Positions 8,823 to 17,681 of a stretch of 64,000 bases of DNA are shown one piece after another. The translations under genes were made by a program, and so were the position numbers. This DNA comes from Cellvibrio japonicus Ueda107 (GTDB taxonomy: Bacteria; Pseudomonadota; Gammaproteobacteria; Pseudomonadales; Cellvibrionaceae), in the NCBI RefSeq assembly GCF_000019225.1, contig NC_010995.1, positions 741,001 to 805,000 on the forward strand, given 5' to 3'. The notes beneath the pieces are model-generated. The model was not told the DNA's origin. It saw only the letters and a program-made list of their open reading frames with translations, and made no database searches. Every line of letters begins with the position of its first letter. Position 1 is the stretch's first letter.

Positions 8823-9898
8823 GGGTGTTCCTGTTTCAAATCGGCACCGGCTTGTACAAGCGGGGTTCGCGCAAGTACATCCTGGTAAAACGCCAGGGTT
8901 GCCAGGGCGAGCTTGTCCCAATCCAGCGCATCCAGCGGGCAGGGGCCGGTGCGCGCATGGCGAACCAGGGCACTGACGGCTTGTACCAGGTTGTGTGAGT
9001 TGAGTTCACCGGCGTAACCGTAAACCCATTGGCTGCCCAGTTCGCGTTGCAAATCCGCAACGGCACCCATGTGCGGTGCGATGACCGGTTTATCGTAAGA
9101 GAGCGCGAGCAATAAGGTGCCGGAATTGAGGATGGCTTTATAGGGCAGGATCACCAGGTCGGCAGCGCTCAGGTAGCGATGCAATGCTTCATCGGGAATA
9201 AAGTGCAAAAACAGGTGGGTGCGTTTACCGCGCATGGCTTGCAACTGCTTGCGCAATTCCGGGGTGTCGGGATTACCGGCAATCACCAGCTGGTAATCGC
9301 GCAGGTCGGCGCGATTAAATGCCTGCATCAGGCCATCGACATTTTTGTAAGGTTTGATCATGCCGATGTAGAGCAACACCTTGCGCGCCGGGTCGAGTTG
9401 CAATTCCGTTTTGGCACCCTGCTGTGCCATGGCTGGTGGGTAGCAGTGGCGATAGTGGCCGTGGGGAATGATGGCGTATTGGCAGTGGGCGGCAGGTTGG
9501 TAGCGCTGGTAAAAACTGGCTTTGTTGGCCTCGCTCATAAAAATCAAACCGTCGCAGCGGCGGCTGAACCACTGCATGAACAATTGCGACAGGCGCGGGC
9601 GCCAGGCATCGTGGGGCGCCGTATTGTGAACCGTCCACACCAGCTTGCTGCCGCGCCGTTTTAATACCAGCACCACCAGTGACAAGAGCAGCAGGCGCTG
9701 CAGGGTTTTAACCAACCCCGGCTGGTTGACATAGCCATCGGGCCAGTGGAAATGCGCCAGCGCATAGTGTTCGCGCAGGGCGCGCTGGTGTGTGTATTCC
9801 ACCACCTCGACTCCCAATCGCTGCAACTGGCGGTAGAGCAGGGCGTTGTAGGGATTGATCTTTTCGTTGCTAAAGGCAGGTGCCGCCAGGATGCGCAT
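8819..9898 (-). CDS. gumI: GumI-like beta-mannosyltransferase (GT94)
   Basis: The product is 359 residues from the ATG at 9898, with GAGGGG just upstream and two bases after the gumM stop. From memory of Xanthomonas GumI, several stretches correspond: NPYNALLY near the N-terminus, AHFHWPDGY, VWTVHNTAPHD, IPHGHYRHCY, MIKPYKNVD and VILPYKAILNSGTLLLALS. GumI adds the terminal beta-1,4-mannose to the glucuronic acid of the xanthan side chain. The protein is a GT-B type enzyme without membrane spans apart from a hydrophobic helix around LLLLSLVVLVL, which may help membrane association. The assignment of linkage is inference from similarity and context. Confidence 0.82.
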   Translation of the reverse strand: MRILAAPAFSNEKINPYNALLYRQLQRLGVEVVEYTHQRALREHYALAHFHWPDGYVNQPGLVKTLQRLLLLSLVVLVLKRRGSKLVWTVHNTAPHDAWRPRLSQLFMQWFSRRCDGLIFMSEANKASFYQRYQPAAHCQYAIIPHGHYRHCYPPAMAQQGAKTELQLDPARKVLLYIGMIKPYKNVDGLMQAFNRADLRDYQLVIAGNPDTPELRKQLQAMRGKRTHLFLHFIPDEALHRYLSAADLVILPYKAILNSGTLLLALSYDKPVIAPHMGAVADLQRELGSQWVYGYAGELNSHNLVQAVSALVRHARTGPCPLDALDWDKLALATLAFYQDVLARTPLVQAGADLKQEHP

Positions 9899-9900
9899 AT

Positions 9901-10644
9901 TCACCCCTCGGAGACCCGTTTGCCCCGGCGCAGGCACAGTGCCAGGAAGACAGCGATATCCAGGGTGTAGCGCCGCGCCAGGCGCGCCGGCTCCAGGGTC
10001 AGGCGATACAGCCATTCCAGGCGCAGGCGGCGCACCCAGTGTGGCGCGCGGGGTTTATCACCAGCGAGGAAATCCAGCAGCGCGCCCACACCGATTAACA
10101 AACGCGCTTCCAATTGATTGCGGTGTTGCAGTATCCACTGCTCTTGCAGCGGGTTGCCCATGGCCACCAGCAATACGGTCGCACCGCTGGCGTTGATGCG
10201 CTCGACCAAGCCTTCGTTATCACTTGCCTGGCTATAGCCATCGCTGGTGCCCACCACCGGCACGGCGAAGTCCTCGCGCAGTGCCTGTGCCGCGCGCTGG
10301 GCAATACCCGGTTTGCCGCCGAACAAAAAGACCCGTGCATCGCGCCCCAGCTCGCGTAAAAAACCGGGCACGAAATCCGATCCATTCAGGTTTTGCGGAA
10401 AGCGCTTGCGGTGTACCAGCCAGGTGGCTATGTCCACTCCGACACCGTCGTTGATGATCAGGCAGCCTTCGGCCATGGCTGGCTGCAGCCCCTGGCACCG
10501 CACCACAAAGTTGGTATTGGCAAAAAAGACGGCCATCTGGTCGCCGGCGCGCAGGTGCATGTGCAGGCGATGTTGCAGTTCCTCACCGCGCGTACACAGT
10601 ACGGGGAAACCTCCCAGGGCAAGCGTGACAGGGGCAGATTTCAT
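9901..10644 (-). CDS. gumM: WecG/TagA/CpsF family glycosyltransferase, GumM-like (GT26)
   Basis: The product is 247 residues. The start at 10644 overlaps the gumK stop as ATGA and has AGGAG upstream. GT26 motifs are visible: FANTNFVV, NDGVGVDIATWL, GSDFVPGFL, VFLFGGKPG and VLLVAMGNPLQEQWI. The GT26 family includes WecG, TagA and GumM. In xanthan synthesis GumM adds the second backbone glucose, making lipid-linked cellobiose, and the same role is inferred here from its place between gumK and gumI. It is a peripheral cytoplasmic membrane enzyme. Confidence 0.88.
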   Translation of the reverse strand: MKSAPVTLALGGFPVLCTRGEELQHRLHMHLRAGDQMAVFFANTNFVVRCQGLQPAMAEGCLIINDGVGVDIATWLVHRKRFPQNLNGSDFVPGFLRELGRDARVFLFGGKPGIAQRAAQALREDFAVPVVGTSDGYSQASDNEGLVERINASGATVLLVAMGNPLQEQWILQHRNQLEARLLIGVGALLDFLAGDKPRAPHWVRRLRLEWLYRLTLEPARLARRYTLDIAVFLALCLRRGKRVSEG

Positions 10645-11813
10645 AGGCTGGGCTCCTGGCCAAAATGGGTGTCGGGAAATGCCCGGGGCTGCAACAGGCG
10701 CTCGGTGACCTGCTGCCAATTGAGCACCTGGCGGCGGGGAATGGGCTGCTCGGGATGGAGTGCCCGCTCAATGGCGCGGGCGATGGAATCCGCGTCACCC
10801 AGTTGGTAGCCAAAACGCTGGGGATAATCGGCGGCAATAAAATCAGGGCAGATGGCGGGTACGCCGAAAAATTCGTACTGGATCAGCTTCATGGAGGTGT
10901 CGCGCAAATAGACGGGCAGCTGGTCGCTGACATAGGGCGCTATGCCGAGTTGTGCATGCTTGATATAGGGCAGGGTTTGGGCGAAAGGCATTTCGCCATA
11001 GACGTGCACATTGGCCGGGTAGTCCGGGTGGCGCCCCTGGCCGGAGCCGATCACGTGGAACTGGATGTTCGGAAAACGCTGTGCCGCAAGGATAAAAAAC
11101 TGTGGGTCAAACAGCATGGAGCCAACCGATACCGCATGTATCCCTGCGCCATAGGGCGAGGGATCGGCGCGCTCGGCCAGGCTGTGGTCTATGCCCTGGG
11201 GCACCAGTGCCAGGTTGTGGTGGCTGGGAATCGTATCGGCCATGGCCGGGGAGGGCAGGGCGATGGTATCCAGCTGCGGTGCCGCCCTGGCAAAGGCGCC
11301 TTGCACATACTCGGCGACCTTGATGGCCTCCAGGGTATCCGAGGCGCGGTAAATCAGCTCGGCACGCGGGTTAAGGCGTTGGATCAGGGGGAAAAATACC
11401 GGGGCTATACCGCTTTCCAGCAGTATCACATCGGCTTCGCGAATCCAGCGGCGCAGCACCCGGTTATGGCCCTGGCTATAGCCGCGGTAGAGCAGGTTTT
11501 CCAGCGGGCGCAGCCAGCGGCGACGGGTGTTGAATGGATGGATCAGGGTTTTCCATAAATAGCATTCCACGCCGTGGTAAAAACCTATCTGGTTGGCTTC
11601 GCCGTCGAGCGACAGGCGCGGGTCGCCGGTGTAGCGCGAGAGCAGGCTGTAGCGCAGTGAGAAAAAACGGGTCAGGCCGCGCCGGGCCAGTTCGCTGCTG
11701 ATGAAATGGATGTTTGCCTTGCGCGGCGAGCGGAAGTCGTGGGCGGACAGCACCAGGAAACAGGGAGTGCTCTGCCGATCCGGGGTTGCTGAAATGGCGG
11801 GTTGAGCGGTCAT
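10641..11813 (-). CDS. gumK: GumK glucuronosyltransferase (GT70)
   Basis: The product is 390 residues, about the length of Xanthomonas GumK. It matches my memory of that protein over its whole length: LVLSAHDFRSPRKANIHFI near the N-terminus, RFFSLRYSLLSR, LIHPFNTRRRWLRPLE, HAVSVGSMLFDPQFF, FHVIGSGQGRHPDY, YIKHAQLGIAPYVS and STDMKL-like SMKLIQYEFFGVPAICP. GumK transfers glucuronic acid in beta-1,2 linkage onto the alpha-mannose of the lipid-linked trisaccharide. Its stop overlaps the gumM start by four bases, so translation is probably coupled. The presence of GumK is strong evidence that the polymer is xanthan-like and acidic. Confidence 0.93.
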   Translation of the reverse strand: MTAQPAISATPDRQSTPCFLVLSAHDFRSPRKANIHFISSELARRGLTRFFSLRYSLLSRYTGDPRLSLDGEANQIGFYHGVECYLWKTLIHPFNTRRRWLRPLENLLYRGYSQGHNRVLRRWIREADVILLESGIAPVFFPLIQRLNPRAELIYRASDTLEAIKVAEYVQGAFARAAPQLDTIALPSPAMADTIPSHHNLALVPQGIDHSLAERADPSPYGAGIHAVSVGSMLFDPQFFILAAQRFPNIQFHVIGSGQGRHPDYPANVHVYGEMPFAQTLPYIKHAQLGIAPYVSDQLPVYLRDTSMKLIQYEFFGVPAICPDFIAADYPQRFGYQLGDADSIARAIERALHPEQPIPRRQVLNWQQVTERLLQPRAFPDTHFGQEPSL

Positions 11814-11844
11814 ACGGGTCTCCGGTAGTAACAGGGATATGTCC

Positions 11845-12897
11845 TCAGGATTCGTTGCGTGTGGGCGGCAGGGGTGGACTTAATGCCGGGCGAAAAAAGA
11901 ATTGCCGTAGCAAGGCCCACTGGGCCGAGGGTTCGGTGCTGCTGGTGTTGAGCGCAAAGGCGTAGCTGCCCCACCAGCGCCCGGCGGCCCAGTAGGTCCA
12001 GCCTTTCCATTGGGCGTTATCCATCAGTTCCAGGAAGCGGGTCAGGGTTGCCAGGCACTGGCTGTTGGGCGCGACGCCGAACTCGCCCAGAAACAGTTGC
12101 AGGCCCTGGGCATCGGCCCAGGCGCGGATACGCTCAAAGCGGCTATCAAAATGATCGGCTGCCAGGCACTCCTGGCGGGTGCCCGAATAGTTGCTGTCGG
12201 CGTACTGGTGTACCTCGATAATGGTTCGCTTGAGTGGATCCTCCAGCCCCGCCAGGCTATTGGCATTGGAGACGCCATCCTGCTCATTGAACCAACTGTG
12301 CAAACCGTTCCAGCCGCCACCCCCGAGCAGCACCAGGTTGGGTGCCTTGGCGTTGCGCAGGGCCGCCAGGGTGCGCTGTGCCAGGGCGGTCCAGCGCTCC
12401 AGCGGCATATAGGCGGGCTCGTTCATCAGCCCGAAGGCGGTCTTGTCGGCATCGGGAAACTCGCGGGCCAGCGCCAGCCAGAGGTTGATAAAGGCCTCTT
12501 CCAGTGCAGGCTCATCGCCCAGGCTTTGGCCGAAGTATTTGGCGTAGTTGTGTACATCCAGGATCACACACAGCCCCTGGCCATAGGCGGCCTCAACCGT
12601 GGTTTTAAGGCGCCCCAGTTCGGCGCTGTCCAGCAACCCGTTGGCCTGGGGCTGTAAACGCTCCCAACGAAACGGCAGGCGGATCACATTGGCGCCCTGG
12701 CTGGCGCTAAATACCAGCTCGGCCTGGGTGGGGTAGGTGTAATCCTTGTTGAACACGCCGGGCAGTTTTTTGGAATTGAACTCGGCCCCGGCCAGGTTGA
12801 CACCGGTCAAGCGCTCGGCACTTAGGCAGACCGCCAGGCACGCCGGTGCCAGCCAGCCGCCCAGCAGGCCGGTCAGCAAGCGCCAGGGACGATTCAT
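11845..12897 (-). CDS. Secreted glycoside hydrolase family 5 (endoglucanase-like) inside the EPS operon
   Basis: The product is 350 residues. A signal peptide covers roughly residues 1-27. The mature chain is a GH5 (beta/alpha)8 hydrolase: the RLPFRWERLQP strand, ILDVHNYAKYFG, the acid/base in GLMNEP (E160), a histidine in EVHQYAD (H230) and the nucleophile in FLGEFG (E272). Two-catalytic-glutamate spacing fits retaining endo-beta-1,4-glucanases. No carbohydrate-binding module is attached. Its start overlaps the gumH stop as ATGA, so it is made together with the EPS enzymes. A xanthan-like polymer has a cellulose backbone, so the likely role is trimming, clearing or releasing the EPS in the periplasm or outside. 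Substrate is not shown by sequence. Confidence 0.88.
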   Translation of the reverse strand: MNRPWRLLTGLLGGWLAPACLAVCLSAERLTGVNLAGAEFNSKKLPGVFNKDYTYPTQAELVFSASQGANVIRLPFRWERLQPQANGLLDSAELGRLKTTVEAAYGQGLCVILDVHNYAKYFGQSLGDEPALEEAFINLWLALAREFPDADKTAFGLMNEPAYMPLERWTALAQRTLAALRNAKAPNLVLLGGGGWNGLHSWFNEQDGVSNANSLAGLEDPLKRTIIEVHQYADSNYSGTRQECLAADHFDSRFERIRAWADAQGLQLFLGEFGVAPNSQCLATLTRFLELMDNAQWKGWTYWAAGRWWGSYAFALNTSSTEPSAQWALLRQFFFRPALSPPLPPTRNES

Positions 12898-14018
12898 GCG
12901 GCCCCCCTGGCTAACTGGCGATACAGTGCCAGGTAGCGCTCGGCCACTGCCGGCCAGGCGTAGCGGCGCGCAAATGCCATAGCCGCCAGGCGGCGCTGGC
13001 GGTAGGCGTCCTCGCCCTGGGCGTGCAGTGCCTGTAATTGGCTAATGAAGCCCTGCCCATCTGCCGGTGCAATAAACCCCAGGCGGGATTCATCCACCAG
13101 GCGCCGGAAGGGCGGTATCTCGCTCAGGATGGGGGTAAGCCCGGCGCTCATCGCCTCAATCGGCGCAATGCCAAAGCCCTCGTGGCGTGACAGGCAGAGG
13201 AAGTAGCTGGCCTGGTGCAGCAGCTCACGGATCTGGTTATCGTCCGGGTTGGGAACCAGGGTGACCGCATCGTCCAACTGCAAGGTAGCGGCGTAATGGC
13301 GTAACTCCTTGTCACTGTGGTCGTATTCGCGCCCGGTAATAATCAGGCGCCACTCGTTATCCTGGCGGTGCAGGGCGGCGAACAGGTCCAGGGCGCTGAG
13401 CAGCCCTTTGTTACTCGACCAGCGCCCGAAATACACCAGGGTTTTGCGCCGTTCGGGTGAGGATTGGTCGGCGTATTTGTCGACATCGACGCCGTTTTCA
13501 ATCACCTCCAATTTGTCCTCAGGCAGGATCTGGCGGAACAGTTGGCCGTCATTGGCGCTGGTGGCCACCACCCGTTCATAGGCATGGCCGGACAGGCGGG
13601 TGATGCTCTTGAAGTACACCTGCTTGGCGCGCGAGGCAAAGCGGGTATGGAAGAAGCCGCCGTGGGTGGAGAGCAACAGCGGGCGCCGGTGCAGCCAGCG
13701 GGTAGCGGCAAGGAAATCGTAGAAAAAATCCACACCGTGGACATGCACCACATCCGCATCCTGCAGGTGGCGCAGCACCGAGGGGCACAGCGGATAGCGG
13801 CTGGAGCCCTTGTAAGGCAGGCGTATGACTTCTATCCCCTCGATGATTTCGCGCGCGGGCAAGTGTTCGCGCGAATTGCGGAACAGGCGATCGAGGGTGA
13901 TGATCCGCGTGCTGCCCAGGCCGCGTTGCGTCTGGTAGCGGGCAATATTGCGTACCACCTCCTCCATGCCCCCGACCGAAGGCAAATACTGGCGAACCAC
14001 ATGGATAACCCTGGCCAT
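12894..14018 (-). CDS. gumH: GumH-like alpha-1,3-mannosyltransferase (GT4)
   Basis: The product is 374 residues from the ATG at 14018, with GGGGGG upstream and two bases after the gumE stop. It corresponds closely to Xanthomonas GumH as I remember it: HVVRQYLPSVGGMEEVVRNI, RLPYKGSSRYPL, DVVHVHGVDFFYDFLA, STHGGFFHTRFASRAKQ, VIENGVDVDKYA, LVYFGRWSSNKGL and CLSRHEGFGIAPIEAMSAG. The last stretch contains the GT4 EX7E motif. GumH transfers mannose from GDP-mannose to cellobiose on the lipid carrier, the first side-chain step of xanthan. Confidence 0.92.
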   Translation of the reverse strand: MARVIHVVRQYLPSVGGMEEVVRNIARYQTQRGLGSTRIITLDRLFRNSREHLPAREIIEGIEVIRLPYKGSSRYPLCPSVLRHLQDADVVHVHGVDFFYDFLAATRWLHRRPLLLSTHGGFFHTRFASRAKQVYFKSITRLSGHAYERVVATSANDGQLFRQILPEDKLEVIENGVDVDKYADQSSPERRKTLVYFGRWSSNKGLLSALDLFAALHRQDNEWRLIITGREYDHSDKELRHYAATLQLDDAVTLVPNPDDNQIRELLHQASYFLCLSRHEGFGIAPIEAMSAGLTPILSEIPPFRRLVDESRLGFIAPADGQGFISQLQALHAQGEDAYRQRRLAAMAFARRYAWPAVAERYLALYRQLARGAA

Positions 14019-14020
14019 CG

Positions 14021-15301
14021 TCAACCCCCCGAAGTACTGACAGCAATAGCGCGTGGCGGCACCCGTGCCGGGATAGCCAACCCCCGGGCAGCGGGAGCCG
14101 GTGTTTGCAGCAGGCAACCGAGCAGGAACCACAAAAGGGCAGCAGTTTTAAAGGCAAAGAGGGAGTTGCCACTGATGGTCAGGATGAGCGCCACATACAG
14201 GGCGATAAAAGCACGGAAGCGGCGCCCGCGCTCATCTGTTATGGGCAGCAGCCACAGGGCTGCCCATAACAGCAGGCACAGGGGCAGGCCCAGGCGCGAC
14301 AGCAAATAGGCATAGCCCATATCACCGTAATTGGGCGGTGGCGCCATCCCCAGCAGCAGGTACAGGTCAAAATCGAGCAGTGCCCAGCCGCTGATTGCCA
14401 GGCGTCCGGCATAGGTATCCCCCATTTTGCTATCGACCAGGCTGCCGACCAGCAACAGCAGGACGATGGCTGCAAAGGGCGCGAGCAGCGCCAGGTTCCA
14501 GGCTGCACCGCGCAATGTCAGGCGCAGCAGGATCATCAGCGGCAGCATGACCAGGGCAAAGCGGGAATCGGCGAGGATCAGCAGGACGACCGAGGCGCCC
14601 ACCAGCCAGGCGCCCTGGCGCCATTCGTTGGCATCGCGGCTCAGGCCCCAGGCGGCGATCAGGCTGGCGAAGTTGCCCAGGGAAACCGGCTCCAGAAATA
14701 CCGAAGACACCCGGTGGCTGCCAAGCAGGCCGGGCAACAGGGTGCGGCCTATGCCCTCGGGGCGGATGCCGTTGAGCTGCAGGCGGCTCTCGCGCTCGTA
14801 ATCGGTGATGGGGGTAAGGCCGCCGGTGTTGAGGTAATAGCCGAAAATATCAAAAACACGGGTGTAGCTGTCCAGCCAGAACAGTTCATACAAGCCCAGG
14901 CTGAGGATCACCAGCACCAGCATGCGCAAGCCCCGCTCTGCCAGTTCGGGACGGCCCAGGTTACAGCCCAGCCAAAAGAAACACAGGGGAATAACCAGGT
15001 CGCGCAAGGCTTTGGGGTTGAGTTGCCCACTTACCAAGGCCGCCACGCAAAAGTAGGCCCCGGCGATTAATCCCAGTACCAGCACCCCGGGCAATACCCG
15101 GCGCAGCAGTAGTGGCAGGGCGGCCAGGATGACCAGCCCTTCACTGAGTCCGACCAGCATTGCCGAGGCGCGCAAGCCCTGGGTGTTCAGGGCACAGAGC
15201 AGGGCCTGGTAGCAGACTGCCGCCAGCATCAGGCCAATGACCCACCCGGACTCGGCTTGGGTCAGCGGCTCTTGTCTGGTATGGCGTATCAGGTTAGTCA
15301 T
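14021..15301 (-). CDS. gumE: EPS polymerase, GumE/Wzy-like
   Basis: The product is 426 residues, close to the 430 or so of GumE, with about eleven to twelve hydrophobic segments and few long loops. The loop SHRVSSVFLEPVSLGNFASL (about residues 194-213) is typical of GumE-type Wzy polymerases. It would polymerise flipped repeat units at the periplasmic face of the inner membrane. It lies between the BY-kinase-like gene and gumH on the minus arm, the same neighbourhood as gumE in Xanthomonas. Confidence 0.82.
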   Translation of the reverse strand: MTNLIRHTRQEPLTQAESGWVIGLMLAAVCYQALLCALNTQGLRASAMLVGLSEGLVILAALPLLLRRVLPGVLVLGLIAGAYFCVAALVSGQLNPKALRDLVIPLCFFWLGCNLGRPELAERGLRMLVLVILSLGLYELFWLDSYTRVFDIFGYYLNTGGLTPITDYERESRLQLNGIRPEGIGRTLLPGLLGSHRVSSVFLEPVSLGNFASLIAAWGLSRDANEWRQGAWLVGASVVLLILADSRFALVMLPLMILLRLTLRGAAWNLALLAPFAAIVLLLLVGSLVDSKMGDTYAGRLAISGWALLDFDLYLLLGMAPPPNYGDMGYAYLLSRLGLPLCLLLWAALWLLPITDERGRRFRAFIALYVALILTISGNSLFAFKTAALLWFLLGCLLQTPAPAARGLAIPARVPPRAIAVSTSGG

Positions 15302-15326
15302 GGCTTACTTACCGGTAGAGCCCGCG

Positions 15327-16244
15327 CTATTCATGCAGGGCGGCACCGAGCAGGCGCACGCCCAGGCTGGTGAGGTTGGCGCAGTGCTGGCTCAGGGGTT
15401 TAAGTCGGGTGCTATGGGTTTTGGTGACAACCAGTGCGGCACCCGCCTGGGCGGCGACCAGTTGGGCATCCAGGGTGCTGCCCAGTGGGGCGGTATTCAG
15501 CAGGATCAGGTCATAGGCCTTGAAGAGCGGGGTCATGCGCTCACGGTACTGGCGGCTGGCCAGTAACTCCTGGGGGTTGGGCGCCGGGGTCCCGGCAGGC
15601 AGCAGCCACAGATGTTGCAGCTCCTCTACCGCCAGGGGCTGGGCGCGGCTGCGCCCGGCGAGCAGGTCAGACAGGCCGGCCTGGCGCGCATCGACACCAA
15701 GCCAGCGGTGTAACTGGGGCTCGCGCAGGTTGGCATCCACCAGCAGGGTGCGCAGCCCGAGCTGGGCAAAGCTGATCGCCAGGTTGGCGCCGGTGCGCGC
15801 GATACGGGCGGCGCCCTCTGTGCCCACCAGTGCCAGGCTCAGGTGCTCGCCCTGGTTGAAGTAGCGCAGCAAGAGTTCGCTGCGCAGGCTGCGCAAGGCT
15901 TCGCTGGCGCGACTGTCCGGTTGGAAGGCAGCGGTGAGGCAGGGCGCCAGCTTGCTGTGGCCCGGGTCGATGCGCGGGTAGGCAAACTGCTCGGCCAGCA
16001 CCGCGCCAATATCGGCAGGACTCACCAACCCCAGCTTGAGGGCGGCTTCGCCAAAGCGCAGTCCCTCGGTGGTTTGCAATTGCATGATGGCATTCAACTG
16101 GCTGCTATCGATTTTGCCGCTTTGCAGCAGCAGGCGCCCCATGCGTGTTGCCAGGGCGGACGCCTTGGGTTCTTTCGCCAGGGGGTCGATCAGCAGCGAA
16201 CGGGGTTCATCGTTAGGGAGGTAAGCCTGGGCGAGATCATTCAT
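15327..16244 (-). CDS. EpsG-like BY-kinase homologue with degenerate nucleotide-binding motifs
   Basis: The product is 305 residues. Residues 35-90 (ATRMGRLLLQSGKI to QFAYPRIDPG) resemble the MshEN-like N-terminal region of EpsG-type proteins. Residues 110-300 follow the CpsD/CapB tyrosine-kinase fold: EALRSLRSELLLRYF, an Walker A' stretch LLVDANLREPQLH, and the switch-like LLPAGTPAPNPQELLAS. The P-loop position (140-152, VGTEGAARIARTG) lacks the usual GK[ST], the Walker B position reads DLILLNTAP with Asn where Asp is normal, and the tail lacks the tyrosine cluster. It is therefore probably a pseudokinase that regulates the GumC-like protein. GAGGAG lies upstream of the ATG at 16244. Confidence 0.78.
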   Translation of the reverse strand: MNDLAQAYLPNDEPRSLLIDPLAKEPKASALATRMGRLLLQSGKIDSSQLNAIMQLQTTEGLRFGEAALKLGLVSPADIGAVLAEQFAYPRIDPGHSKLAPCLTAAFQPDSRASEALRSLRSELLLRYFNQGEHLSLALVGTEGAARIARTGANLAISFAQLGLRTLLVDANLREPQLHRWLGVDARQAGLSDLLAGRSRAQPLAVEELQHLWLLPAGTPAPNPQELLASRQYRERMTPLFKAYDLILLNTAPLGSTLDAQLVAAQAGAALVVTKTHSTRLKPLSQHCANLTSLGVRLLGAALHE

Positions 16245-16283
16245 GACAACATCTCCTCAAATAGACACCAGGAACAACAGCAT

Positions 16284-17636
16284 TCAGGGGCCGGCCTTGC
16301 CAAAACCGTCATCGGGCAAACGCGCCAGGATCGGCAGGCCCAAACCATTCGTCAGGTCATCGCCGGTGCGCAGCCGCCGATCAAACCATTCCAGGCACAG
16401 CGCTAACCCGGTGCCCAGCATCAACCCCGCCACCAGTGCCAGTACCAGGGTGATGGCGGTTTTGGGGGCGGTGGGCCGGCTGGGCAGGTTGGCCGCGTTG
16501 AGCAGGGCAATATCGGTCTGTGAAATCTGGCTCTCCAGGCGTGTCTGGGTGGCGCGGGTCAGTGCCGCGTCATAGGCGGCCTGGGCGCTATCGACCTCCT
16601 GGCGCAACAGGTTGCGCTGGTTGCGGATGCGGTTGAGCTGCAGCAATTGCTCTTTTTGGGCGGCCAGCTCGGTTTTCAGTTGCTCCTCGCGGGTTTGTGA
16701 CAGGGCTACCGAGGAGCGCAAACTGGTATTGACCAATTCCAGGGTGCGATTGAGTTGGCGTTTCAGGGTATCCACCTCGGCTTGTGCTTGGCGGTACTGG
16801 GGGTGGTTATTACCGACCTGGGAGCCCAACTCAGCTAAACGCGCCTGCGCCTGTACCAGTTGGGTGGAAATCCGCTGAACCTGGGGATCATCCAGTGCCT
16901 GGGCACTGTTGGCATTGCGTGTCGCTGCACTCAGTTGGGTGCTGCGGCTTTCACTATCGAGGCGCTCGTTCTGGATGCTGGTCAGCAGTGAAGACAGGGC
17001 CGCCAGCTTGGCGCTCTCCAGGTCTACCCGCTCGTTATCCACGATGCCGTGTTCCTCCTGGTAGCTGGCCAGGGCATTTTGCTTTTCCATTAACGCTGCG
17101 CGCAGGGCGGTTAGTTGTTGGTCGTACCACTCGCTAATTTGCCGTGCCGGCTCGATGCGCAATTCCAGGTTGGTCTGTATATAGGCTTGAGCAAAACCGT
17201 CAGCCAGTTTGGCGGCCAGTTGCGGGTCCTGGCTGATAAAACTGATGGCGAGGATACTGGTATCGCGCCGCGGATTAACAACCAGTCCCTCGCGCACAAA
17301 TCCCATCAGCCAGGGGCGGCTTGGCGCGCCGCCTGCTGCCTTGATCAACCCGGGTTCCTGGTGCAGTGATAATTGATCGATGACTTTGGCGGCGACTTTG
17401 CGGCTGCGCACTATATCGGCCTGGGTTGCCAGGTAGGCAGCGTTGGTGCGGCCCGAGAGCAGCTGGCCGGAAATGGGATCCTGGGCTTTGCTGTCCACCA
17501 GCAATTCGGTGGTAGAGGTATAGGTGCGGGGCGTTACCAGGATATAGGCCAGCGCGAGCAGCAGTGCGCCCAGGCTAATACCGGCAATCACCCGCCAGCG
17601 GGCCAGCAGTATGTATAACAAAGTGGTCAGACTCAT
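16284..17636 (-). CDS. gumC: Wzz-type chain-length determinant, GumC/EpsF-like
   Basis: The product is 450 residues. It has a transmembrane segment near the N-terminus (about 17-34), a Wzz domain beginning YTSTTELLVDSK, a long periplasmic coiled coil (about 180-375, rich in E, Q, R and L), and a C-terminal transmembrane segment (about 395-418) preceded by the proline-rich LPSRPTAPK. This is the polysaccharide co-polymerase layout of GumC and EpsF. It spans the periplasm, sets chain length and links the polymerase to the GumB-like outer-membrane channel. A separate kinase-like gene follows immediately, as in split PCP-2a systems. Confidence 0.88.
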   Translation of the reverse strand: MSLTTLLYILLARWRVIAGISLGALLLALAYILVTPRTYTSTTELLVDSKAQDPISGQLLSGRTNAAYLATQADIVRSRKVAAKVIDQLSLHQEPGLIKAAGGAPSRPWLMGFVREGLVVNPRRDTSILAISFISQDPQLAAKLADGFAQAYIQTNLELRIEPARQISEWYDQQLTALRAALMEKQNALASYQEEHGIVDNERVDLESAKLAALSSLLTSIQNERLDSESRSTQLSAATRNANSAQALDDPQVQRISTQLVQAQARLAELGSQVGNNHPQYRQAQAEVDTLKRQLNRTLELVNTSLRSSVALSQTREEQLKTELAAQKEQLLQLNRIRNQRNLLRQEVDSAQAAYDAALTRATQTRLESQISQTDIALLNAANLPSRPTAPKTAITLVLALVAGLMLGTGLALCLEWFDRRLRTGDDLTNGLGLPILARLPDDGFGKAGP

Positions 17637-17681
17637 CGCACATCTCCCTAAACGATCCCTAACGCTTGCCCCAATCCGGGT

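Noticed and set aside
10665..11558. Plus-strand frame of 297 codons
   Set aside because: It lies fully antisense to gumK, whose product is clearly recognised; the long frame follows from codon bias.
13464..14309. Plus-strand frame of 281 codons
   Set aside because: Antisense to gumH and gumE with no recognisable domain.
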